A DNA stretch of 64,000 nucleotides, taken from SZUA-320 sp963707875 (GTDB taxonomy: Bacteria; Gemmatimonadota; Gemmatimonadetes; Gemmatimonadales; GWC2-71-9). The stretch is from positions 1,240,001 through 1,304,000 of the forward strand of contig CAVPRU010000001.1 in assembly GCA_963707875.1 (NCBI GenBank), given 5' to 3'. Made by a program: the position numbers and the translations under genes. Shown one piece after another: positions 47,639 to 55,889 of this stretch (the stretch's first letter is position 1; every line of letters starts with the position of its first letter). Below the pieces are notes generated by a model. That model did not search any database and had not been told where the DNA came from. It saw nothing but the letters and a program-made list of their open reading frames with translations.

Positions 47639-48051
47639 TGCCGGTCTGGAGCATGCGGCTGCAGCGGAGCGCGCTGATCCACCTGGTCGCGGGCGCCACC
47701 CTGGGGGCGGTGCTGCTTGCGGCGCGGGGCACCGGGCTCGTGCTACCGTACGGTCGGCTGATGGCGGCCCACGGCGAGTTGCTCCTGGTCGGGTGGTTGC
47801 TCCAGTTCACGATGGGAGTGGCCTACTGGATGCTTCCCAAACACGCCGCCGGAGACTCGCGGGGCACGACCGGGCCGATCGCGACCGCCTGGCTGCTGCT
47901 CAACGGCGGGGTCCTGATGGCGGTGGTCGGTCAGGCGATGGAGGGACCGCCGGGCATGGTAGCGGCGGGACGCTTCGTCGAGGCGGGGGCCCTGGCCGCC
48001 TTTGCCGCCAACGTATGGCCCCGGATCAAGCCGTTCGGGGCCGGCCGCTAG
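47638..48051 (+). CDS. Four-helix membrane protein resembling a cytochrome oxidase subunit I segment (2)
   Basis: 137 residues, paralogue of the previous gene: LMAAHGELLLVGWLLQFTMG then VAYWMLPKHA aligns with its HLLLVGWITQ/HWMFP segment. Start and previous stop overlap (TGATG). The pair looks like a tandem duplication. It converges on nosY. Confidence 0.6.
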   Translation: MPVWSMRLQRSALIHLVAGATLGAVLLAARGTGLVLPYGRLMAAHGELLLVGWLLQFTMGVAYWMLPKHAAGDSRGTTGPIATAWLLLNGGVLMAVVGQAMEGPPGMVAAGRFVEAGALAAFAANVWPRIKPFGAGR

Positions 48052-48836
48052 AAGTCCTTCCGGACGAACCGCCGGGCGCCGAGCAGGAGTGGGACGACGG
48101 TCCAGCCCAGGAGCGCGGTGATGGCCACGGTGCGGCCGAGCCCGGTCCCGAAGAACCGTTCGAAGACCGCCCCGGTGTAGCCGCTCAGGGCCGACAGGTC
48201 AAACTGCATCAGCAGCAGTACCCGCCCGATATCCACCGGATTGAGCAGAGTCGCGATCAGCACCGGGCGCTCGAGTGGCCAGTTCCCCAGGAGCGCGATG
48301 CCGAGCAGGATCACCCCATCGAACAGCACCGCCAGGCCGAGCCAGAGGACGATCGCGACACCCAGCCCGACCGCCCGGTCCTGAAACCCCAGGGCCACCA
48401 GGAAGGCCAGGGCGGTGAAGGTCAGGGTCAGCAGGGTCCCGGTCCCGAGCAGCACCAGCAGCGCCCCCGGGTCGCCGGCCACCGCGCCGGTGTAGAGGAA
48501 GGGCAGCCCGGTGCCGATCGCGAAGGCCGCGGCCAGCGGCAGGGCCAGGCCGCCGTACAGTCCGGCAAAGAGGGTGCGACGTCCGACCGGCTGGGCCAGC
48601 AGCAACTCGATGAACTCCCGGGCGTGATAGAGGTGCATGGTGCCCAGCACGATGCTCACCAGCGGGATCAGCAGCAGCACCACGTTGGTGAGGCTCATGA
48701 TCACCCGGTCGCTGGTGCCGCCGAATCGGAAGAGCGCGTCGGTCAGCGCCAGGAAGATCAACCCGTACGCCAGCACCCACCGGCTCCGGATCAGGTTCCG
48801 GATCTCGTAGCCCAGAATCCGGGCGGCGGTCCTCAT
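48048..48836 (-). CDS. nosY: NosY, ABC-type permease for NosZ maturation
   Basis: 262 residues with six membrane helices. N-terminal AARILGYEIRNLIRSRWVLA and FIELLLAQPVGRRTLFAGLY match NosY, the membrane part of the NosFY transporter that supports copper-sulfide site assembly in NosZ. It overlaps nosF by four bases. Confidence 0.88.
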   Translation of the reverse strand: MRTAARILGYEIRNLIRSRWVLAYGLIFLALTDALFRFGGTSDRVIMSLTNVVLLLIPLVSIVLGTMHLYHAREFIELLLAQPVGRRTLFAGLYGGLALPLAAAFAIGTGLPFLYTGAVAGDPGALLVLLGTGTLLTLTFTALAFLVALGFQDRAVGLGVAIVLWLGLAVLFDGVILLGIALLGNWPLERPVLIATLLNPVDIGRVLLLMQFDLSALSGYTGAVFERFFGTGLGRTVAITALLGWTVVPLLLGARRFVRKDF

Positions 48837-49597
48837 GCGACCCTCGCGCGCATCAGCCGAGCCACCGCCCGTTCCAACCGCTGTTCCCCGGTCAGTCGGC
48901 GGAGCGACTCCATGCTGCCGTTGAAGTGCGCCTGGCCGTCCACGATGAACACGACGGTCTCAGCCAGTTCTTCGATCTCGCTCATCACGTGCGAGGTGAG
49001 CACCACGGTCACCCCCCGTTCGACCAGCTCGGTGAGCTTTTCCTTGAGGATGCTGCTGGCCAGCGGATCGAGTCCGGCGGTTGGCTCGTCGAGGATGATC
49101 AGTCGAGGCCGGAACAAAAAGGCGACCACCGCGTTGAGCTTCTGCCGGGTACCGCCGGAGAGGGTCCGCACCGGCTTGTCGAGCTGGGACTCCAGGCCGA
49201 ACCGGTGCAGTAGATCCTCGTCCTCCTCGCCGGCGTCGGGATGGAGACCGCGGACCAGTCCCAGCACTTCCCGACCGGTCAGGTTTTCGGGAAAGGCCGC
49301 CCGCTGCGGCATGAAGCCAATCGCCCGCCGGTAGTCGTGCTCTCCGGTCACGGGCACGCCCTCGAACCGCACCTCGCCCCGGTCCGGTCGTACCAGACCG
49401 AGGGCGCACTTGAGCAGGGTCGACTTGCCGGCGGCATTGGGGCCGACCACCGCGGTGACCCGCCCCGGTGCGAAGGCCAGATCCATCGCCCGGAGCACCT
49501 CGAGCCGGCCAAACCGCTTGTGGAGCCCGCGCACCTCGAGGGTTGGCGTCCCGGTCGCTTCGACCATCACGACTGGGGGCATGGAGGTGCTGCTCAC
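48833..49597 (-). CDS. nosF: NosF, ABC-type ATPase for NosZ maturation
   Basis: 254 residues with Walker A GPNAAGKSTLLKC, signature LSGGTRQKLN and Walker B LIILDEPTAGLDP. It energises NosY. It overlaps nosD by four bases and nosY at the other end. Confidence 0.92.
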   Translation of the reverse strand: MSSTSMPPVVMVEATGTPTLEVRGLHKRFGRLEVLRAMDLAFAPGRVTAVVGPNAAGKSTLLKCALGLVRPDRGEVRFEGVPVTGEHDYRRAIGFMPQRAAFPENLTGREVLGLVRGLHPDAGEEDEDLLHRFGLESQLDKPVRTLSGGTRQKLNAVVAFLFRPRLIILDEPTAGLDPLASSILKEKLTELVERGVTVVLTSHVMSEIEELAETVVFIVDGQAHFNGSMESLRRLTGEQRLERAVARLMRARVA

Positions 49598-50799
49598 CGC
49601 GGTGCCGCCATCAGGGGGCGCCCGTCGGCCAGCGCCGCGGGGGTGAGGACCGGGAAGACCCGCTCGGCCACGTCCAGCAGGTCGACGAACGGGCTCCGGA
49701 GGAGGATCAGGGCCGGATCGTTCTGTTCCACCAGCAGCGAGAAGAGTCGGACCGGCCGGAAGGGAACGTCCCCCACCCCGTCCCGATCCAGGTCGTAGCC
49801 CCGGTACTGGTCCCAGTAGTTGCCGTCGAACCGGCTGGTCGCGCTCCGGCTGTTGGTGGTCACATCAAATGAATTCCGCACGAAACTGTTGCCGACAAAC
49901 TCGTTGCCGACCGCATTGGCCAGCACCCGGACCGCGCGGCCGTTTTCCCGGAACCGGTTCTCGGTGATCCGGTTCCGGTTGGAATTCTCCAGGTAGAGGC
50001 CCACCGTGTTGCCAACGAAATCGTTGTCCTCCACCCGGCTGTCGGAGATCTCCTTGAGCAGCAGCGCGTAGGCGGAGGAACCGCGGTTGTCGACAAAGCG
50101 GTTCCGGGTGATGGTCACCCACTTGGAGTACATCACCGCGATCCCGGCCCCGTTCCGGAGAAAGGTATTGCCCTGATAGCGCGAGCTGTCCGACAGCATG
50201 AAGTGGAGCCCGTACCGCAGGTTCTCCACGACCTCGTTCCCGAGGATGCTGCTCTGGTTGGAGAATTCGAGGTAGATCCCGTCCCGGTGACCGGTCACCC
50301 GGTTGTTGGCGACGGTCACGTCCTGGCACGACCAGCAGTGGATCGCGTTGCCCGAGAGGGAGTAGGCGGCGCCGGGGCCCGCGACCAGATTGCCCACGAT
50401 CCGCACCCCGCGGACTGCCTGGCCATAGATCCCGAAGGCCGCGTCCCGGACCTCGTTGCCCTCGATCAGACCGCCGAAGACTTCCACCAGCAGAATACCC
50501 GCCCGGTCCTCCGAGCCCATCGACCCGGTGTTGCGCACCACCAGGCCTCGGATGGTCACGCTGTCGGCGGTGACTCGGAGCACGGTGCGGGCGCCTTCCC
50601 CGTCGAACACCGGGCGGCCCTCTCCCAGGATCACCAGCCGCCGGTCGATCTCGACGGTGGGTTCGGTGTAGACCCCGGCCTGGACCACGATGGTATCGCC
50701 CGGCTGGGACCGCCGGATCGCCTCACCGAGTGAACGGATCGGCCCGGTCGGAGAGACCGTGATCACCCCCGCCAGGGCCAGCAGCAGTGCCTGGGCTCA
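49594..50799 (-). CDS. nosD: NosD, periplasmic copper-maturation protein (start frameshifted)
   Basis: About 400 residues of right-handed parallel beta-helix: repeats such as NRVTGHRDGIYLEFS, NEVVENLRYGLHFM and NRFVDNRGSS, then FDGNYWDQYRGYDLDRDGVGD, the NosD/CASH hallmark. The stop of nosL forms ATGA with a natural start at 50799, but the signal peptide (AQALLLALAGVIT) is in another frame, so a one-base indel is probable; the open frame alone starts at GTG 50766. Confidence 0.88.
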
Positions 50800-51243
50800 T
50801 GGGCCGGCAGGCCCCAATCGCGACAGCACCCCGTTCCAGTCGAGCCGGGTGGCGTTCCAGGTTCTGGCCAGGCTGTCGGCCACTGCCCCGGGCCGGAGCG
50901 CGGCCAGGCCGTACTGCATCGGGGTCCTCAGGCTGTCGGAGTGGAGGAAGACGGCCTCCGCCACCGCGATGAGCGAGTCCGGGGTGAGAAAGTCCACCAC
51001 CCAGAGCGAGGACAGCTCCTCCCCGGGGATCCCACCGGTGGCCACGAAGGTGCCGAGACAGCCGACATCATCGAAAGGGTAGACCTTGCCGGTGGTGGTC
51101 ACCGCCTCCCCACCGAACCGGGGATCGGCCAGCTGCATGTGGCAGTGCGAGCACTCGTCCATGCCGTAGCGCAAAGCACGTGGGGCGGGACCACCGCATC
51201 CCGCCCCGACCACCAGAAGCAGCCCCGCCAGCCAGGGCCTCAT
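50797..51243 (-). CDS. nosL: NosL copper-chaperone lipoprotein
   Basis: 148 residues. Lipobox LLLVVGAGCGG and the NosL copper motif GMDECSHCHMQLADPRFGGE followed by FDDVGCLGTF. NosL carries Cu(I) to apo-NosZ at the outer face of the membrane. The ATG at 51243 overlaps the end of the preceding membrane-protein gene. Confidence 0.93.
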   Translation of the reverse strand: MRPWLAGLLLVVGAGCGGPAPRALRYGMDECSHCHMQLADPRFGGEAVTTTGKVYPFDDVGCLGTFVATGGIPGEELSSLWVVDFLTPDSLIAVAEAVFLHSDSLRTPMQYGLAALRPGAVADSLARTWNATRLDWNGVLSRLGPAGP

Positions 51244-51848
51244 GCCGGAGCAGCTCCGGCCACGGGATCCCGGGCCCGACGGAACTCCCGGACGCTGAGC
51301 CAGACGGCGGTCGCCAGCACCACAAAGGCGATCCAGCCACCGGAGGCCGGGAATGAAGTGGCGAAGAAGTTGAGCAGCTTCTTGGTCCCGAGCAGCGGAG
51401 GCTGATAGCTCATCCCGGGAATGCTGGATCGCGGCGGTCGGGTCCAGGTTGTGCCCGTAGTCGTACGCCCATTTCCAGAAGTCGGCCAGCCCCGCCACCG
51501 CCCCCAGGAGAAAGACGGCCGTCCAGGCGTAGAGGGCCTTCCGGCGACCCCAAAGCGCGGCCCCGAGGCCCAAGCACCATCAGGCCGGCCAGGATGCTTC
51601 GGCATCAGCCGCAGCTCGGGAATCGACTCCGGAACGATCTCCTTCATCCCGATGTAATGGTTGAGGCCGTTGATGTTCTTGAGGTCGTGGGGCTTCTGCC
51701 CGGTGATCTGATCGACCCAGATGTACATCCCGAGCCCTTCGGGATACTGGGGAGCCTTGAGGCCGATCTGCCAGAGCGGCAGCACGTAGGCGGTCCCCAG
51801 CAGCAGCACCGCTACCCCCAACACCCACCTCGACATCCGCGACATCAT
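51240..51848 (-). CDS. nos-cluster membrane protein between nosZ and nosL (frameshifted)
   Basis: Starts MMSRMSRWVLGVAVLLLGTA (ATG 51848, ribosome site GAGGAAAGG). It has a conserved periplasmic loop APQYPEGLGMYIWVDQITGQ then KNINGLNHYIGMKEI and, after shifts near 51590 and 51410, helices ALYAWTAVFLLGAVAGLADF and GWIAFVVLATAVWLS. Proteins of this type are typical of clade II nos clusters between nosZ and nosL. Function not established. Confidence 0.7.
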   Translation of the reverse strand: MMSRMSRWVLGVAVLLLGTAYVLPLWQIGLKAPQYPEGLGMYIWVDQITGQKPHDLKNINGLNHYIGMKEIVPESIPELRLMPKHPGRPDGAWASGPRFGVAGRPSTPGRPSFSWGRWRGWPTSGNGRTTTGTTWTRPPRSSIPGMSYQPPLLGTKKLLNFFATSFPASGGWIAFVVLATAVWLSVREFRRARDPVAGAAPA

Positions 51849-51944
51849 TGCTGGCCTTTCCTCAGAAAGCCTCGGAACGGGAACGAACCGGCCCACCCAC
51901 TCGACACTGCTCTTGAACCGGCTCGCCCCGATCCTCCGAAGGTG

Positions 51945-53909
51945 TTACTTCGGGTTGTTCCATTTCAGCGGTACGCTGGATCCCCTCGGCGAGACCCGGA
52001 CGTACCCCTGCATCTCCTGGTGCAGCGCCGAGCAGAAGTCCGTGCAGTAGAACGGATAGACGCCGATGGCCTGCGGCACCCAGACCAGAGTGCGGGTCTG
52101 GCCCGGCATCAGCAGCAGTTCCGCGTTCCGGGCTCCCATCATCGCGAACCCGTGCGGCACGTCCCAGTCCTGCTCCAGGTTGGTCACGTGGAAGAATACC
52201 GAGTCACCCACCTGGATGCCCTCGATGTTGTCGGGCATGAAGTGGCTTCGGATGCTGGTCATGTAGACGTGCACCTTGCTGCCCTGGCGGGTCACCTTGG
52301 CGTCCTTTTCGCTCCGGGTGACGTACGGGTCGTGATTGTCCGCCAGTGAGTAGGTCTGAACCTGCTTGTCCCGGATCAACGCAGCCGGAAGGGCCTGCGC
52401 GTAGTGCGGCTCCCCGGTGGTGGGAAAGTCGAGCAGCAGCCGCATCTTGTCGCCGCTGATGTCGTACAACTGGGCCGACTGGGTCAGCTCGGGCCCGGTC
52501 GGAAGGTAGCGGTCCTTGGTAATCTTGTTGAGGGCGATCACGTACTTGCCGAACGGCTCCCGGGTGTCCCCACCGGGGACCAGCAGGTGGCCGATCGAGT
52601 AGTAGGTCGGGGTCCGATCCACCACCTCACACGACTCCAGGCTCCACTTGATGATCTCCGAGGAGATGAACACCGAGGTGTAGGCGAAGCCTCTGTTGTC
52701 GAACTCGGTGTGCAACGGACCGAGGCCTGGGTTCTGGACCTCGCACCGCATGACCGACTCGTACTTGATGACCGGAATCCCGTTCACTTCCTTCTCGAAC
52801 GCCTTGTCCTGAATCGCCTGAATCATCTTGCTGAACGAATGCACCGGCAGCACGGTGGCCAGCTTGCCGCCCCCCACGATGCTCTCGCCCGAAGGATCCA
52901 CGTCCACCCCGTGCGGCGACTTGGGGGTCGGGAGGAAGTAGATCATGTCGGCGCACTTGGTTGCGTCCAGCACGATGGTCTCGGTCTCCATCCGGGACTC
53001 CGCCACGTGCTGCTCGTTGTAGCTGTTGTGGGCATAGCGGGACGGCATCCTGGTGCCACGACCATCGGCCACGCACTGCTCGGCCCGCTGCCAGTTGATC
53101 GCGGCGATGTAGTCCTTGTCCGCCTGGGAGGCGTTCCGCTCGAGGAGCGTGTGGGCCTGCTCGGTGTTGTAGCTGGTGAAGAACGCCCAGCCGTGAGACG
53201 GCCCCTTGCCACTGTGCGACAGGTCGTAGTTGAACCCCGGGACCCGGAGCTGGAACGCGATCGACATCCGGCCGGTCTGGGGATCGACCTTGATGAAGGT
53301 CAGCATCCCTTCGAAGGCGCCCTTGGCGTAGTCCTCGATCGGGATGTCCCGCTGCGGGATCGGGATGCTGAACCGGGTCCCGGCCACGACGTACTCGGTG
53401 TTCTGGGTCACGAACGGCGACGAGTGATTGCCGCCGGAGTTGGGGATCTCGAGGATCTCATCGGTCTCGAAGGTGGTCAGGTCGAGCCGGGCCACCCGCG
53501 GGGTGTTGTTGCCGTTGATGAAGAGCCACCGGCCATCCACCTTGCCATCGGTCTGGGACAGCTCGGGATGGTGGGAATCATCCCAGGGAATGAACCCCCA
53601 GCTGGTGTTCAGCATGGCCTTGGTCTGCTCGCTGTAGCCATACCCCTTTTCCGGGTACTGGGAAAAGACCGGGATCTGGGACAGCAACCGACCCGACGGC
53701 AGGCCGTAGACCGTGACGTTTCCACTGAAGCCGCCCGACAGGAAGGCGTAGAACTCGTCGTACTCGCCCGGGGCGACGTAGACCCGGGAAGCGGCATCCC
53801 CCGCCTGGGTACCAGCCGTCCCGGTCGGGCCACAGGCCGTCACCGCCACCAGCAAGGCCACCGCCCCGGCCACCTGGGTTCGAATCCAACGACTGCTCGA
53901 CATGGTCAT
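51945..53909 (-). CDS. nosZ: Nitrous-oxide reductase NosZ, Sec-exported (clade II type)
   Basis: 654 residues. The signal ends in LVAVTACG, a lipobox-like Sec signal without twin Arg, the mark of clade II NosZ. A seven-bladed beta-propeller with CuZ His ligands (DDSHHPELS, NSGGNHSSP, SHSGKGPSHGW, KSPHGVDV) is followed by a cupredoxin domain with the CuA motif YCTDFCSALHQEMQGY. It reduces N2O to N2. It is intact and follows the cytochrome c gene by about 30 bases. Confidence 0.96.
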   Translation of the reverse strand: MTMSSSRWIRTQVAGAVALLVAVTACGPTGTAGTQAGDAASRVYVAPGEYDEFYAFLSGGFSGNVTVYGLPSGRLLSQIPVFSQYPEKGYGYSEQTKAMLNTSWGFIPWDDSHHPELSQTDGKVDGRWLFINGNNTPRVARLDLTTFETDEILEIPNSGGNHSSPFVTQNTEYVVAGTRFSIPIPQRDIPIEDYAKGAFEGMLTFIKVDPQTGRMSIAFQLRVPGFNYDLSHSGKGPSHGWAFFTSYNTEQAHTLLERNASQADKDYIAAINWQRAEQCVADGRGTRMPSRYAHNSYNEQHVAESRMETETIVLDATKCADMIYFLPTPKSPHGVDVDPSGESIVGGGKLATVLPVHSFSKMIQAIQDKAFEKEVNGIPVIKYESVMRCEVQNPGLGPLHTEFDNRGFAYTSVFISSEIIKWSLESCEVVDRTPTYYSIGHLLVPGGDTREPFGKYVIALNKITKDRYLPTGPELTQSAQLYDISGDKMRLLLDFPTTGEPHYAQALPAALIRDKQVQTYSLADNHDPYVTRSEKDAKVTRQGSKVHVYMTSIRSHFMPDNIEGIQVGDSVFFHVTNLEQDWDVPHGFAMMGARNAELLLMPGQTRTLVWVPQAIGVYPFYCTDFCSALHQEMQGYVRVSPRGSSVPLKWNNPK

Positions 53910-53939
53910 CCTCCTCCGCGTTCGTAATTGGGTCGGTGG

Positions 53940-54419
53940 CTACTGGCTGGCGCCTGTCGCCTGGGTCCGGAGATACTCCAACACCTGGCGCGCTTCTTCC
54001 TGCGTCAGGTTCTGATTGGCCATGAAGCTCATGTATTCCGCCAGAAGCTGTTTGACGACCGGGTGCCGGTCGATCATCTCCTGCGGGTTGAGGATCATGT
54101 TCATGATGAAGGCCGGGGTGCGCCGGGTGGTTACCCCGCCCAGTTCCGGACCGATATAGCGTTCCGTGGTCTTGTGGCAGGCAGAGCACTTCAGTTCAAA
54201 GACTTCCTTGCCCTCCTCCGCCATTTCGTGGTCCACCGGGCCCAGCGTCATCGCCTCGGTGATCGGTCCGATGCCATTCTCCTGCTGGAACGGGGTGAGG
54301 TCCGAGCCGGCAGCCGGCGCCGGAGCGGCCTGGCTGTCGCCCGGGGCCTCACCCCCTCCACAGGCGAGAAGGGTCGTGACCACGAAGGTCAAGGCAAGGC
54401 GATGGGCGTAGAACTTCAT
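53940..54419 (-). CDS. Lipoprotein cytochrome c, likely NosZ electron donor
   Basis: 159 residues. Signal with TTLLACGG lipobox, haem motif CSACH and probable Met ligand in EYMSFMANQN. It heads the nos operon, which fits a donor to NosZ in clade II systems. Confidence 0.88.
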   Translation of the reverse strand: MKFYAHRLALTFVVTTLLACGGGEAPGDSQAAPAPAAGSDLTPFQQENGIGPITEAMTLGPVDHEMAEEGKEVFELKCSACHKTTERYIGPELGGVTTRRTPAFIMNMILNPQEMIDRHPVVKQLLAEYMSFMANQNLTQEEARQVLEYLRTQATGASQ

Positions 54420-54585
54420 GCGTCCTCAACAGGTTTGGGCGCCTGGGCACCGTGGAGCCGATTCTCAGTTGCGGTGCATCCTATCGTGGCCCCCGACTAC
54501 CAGCCGTGAAGAGTCCATGAAGGGGGCCTCACAATTCCGAGGGGCATCGGGGTAGATTGCAGCCCTTCCTGACCTGGGGACTGCC

Positions 54586-55795
54586 ATGCACCGAGCCGTT
54601 CCGCTCCTGCTTGCCACCGGCTGGATCCTGATGGCTCCGATAGCGGGAGCTCCCTGACGACACCTTGGAGTTCAAGGGAGCCCCCGGGACGGTCACCCCG
54701 AACCTGGCCGTCGGCGCCAACGGCCGAACGATCCTCACCTGGCTGGAACCCAATTCGTCCGGCAGCGCCGCTCTCCGGTTCGCGGTTCGCACGGCCGGCC
54801 GCTGGTCTGCCCCGGCCACCATTGTCGAGAGCGATCGGTTCTTCGTGAACTGGGCGGATTTCCCCTCGCTGATCGAGACCGCCGACGGGCAGTGGGTGGT
54901 TCACTTCCTCGAGAAGACCGAGGCGAAGCCCTATGCCTACCACGTCCGCCTGATGACCTCGAAGGACCAGGGTCGGACCTGGTCCGCTCCCTTTACCGCC
55001 CACGATGACACCTCACCGACGGAACACGGGTTCGTCGCGATGGTTCCGCGCCCGGAGGCCGGAGCCGACCTGGTCTGGCTCGACGGGCGGGCCATGGGAG
55101 GGCCTGAGGGAGGCCCGATGTCGATCCGAACCCGCACCATCACCTCGGCCGGCCGGCTGGGAACCGAAACCGAACTCGACGGGCGGTCCTGTGAGTGCTG
55201 CCAGGCCACCATGGCGCGGACCCCGGACGGCCTGGTCACCGCCTACCGGGACCGGAGCGAGGACGAGGTCCGGGATATCGCGGTGGTCCGGCAGGTCGGA
55301 GGCCGCTGGATCGAGCCCACCATTGTGGCCGCCGACGGCTGGGTTCACCGGGCCTGCCCCGTCAACGGCCCGTCGCTCGCCGCGGCCGGCCGGGAGGTGG
55401 CGCTGACCTGGTACACCGGAGTGGGGGACGCTCCGCACGTCTATACCGTGCTGTCCCATGATGGCGGCGCCTCCTTCGGACCTCGGGTCCAGTTGAATGA
55501 GGGAGTGACCCTGGGGCGGGTCGCCTCGGTCGGGTTGGGCGATGGGGCGTTCGCCGCGGTCTGGCTGGAGGACGCGGGAGAGGGCCAGGCCGTCTGGCGG
55601 CTGCGGCGGATCGACCGAAGGGGCCGGGCAGGCCCGGCCAGAGATGTGGAAAGGGTAACCCGAGCCCGATTGGCTGGATTCCCCCGGATCGTCCGTTCTG
55701 GCGCCGAAATCCTCCTGACTTTCACCGCCTCCGGGGCCGAGGGAGGGGTCCGGGTTTACCGGGTGACTCCACCCCCGGCAAGCCCAGGTTCCTGA
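54586..55795 (+). CDS. BNR-repeat (sialidase-like) exported protein, frameshifted start
   Basis: The natural start appears to be the ATG at 54586 (MHRAVPLLLATGWILMAPIA), with a frame change near 54655 into LEFKGAPGTVTPNLAVGANG. About 400 residues. BNR/Asp-box-type repeats (SKDQGRTWSAPFT, SHDGGASFGPR) suggest a six-bladed propeller. A Cys motif SCECCQATMA and GWVHRACPVNGPSLA are unusual for sialidases and could bind metal or form disulfides. It diverges from the nos operon. Substrate unknown. Confidence 0.7.
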
Positions 55796-55889
55796 GGGGG
55801 CTTCCGCCCAGGGCGTTCGAGTAGCAATTTATTGCATCCCGGAACCGCGATCCGGTTCCAGCATCCCCTTCTCAAGGATTGGACCCGCA

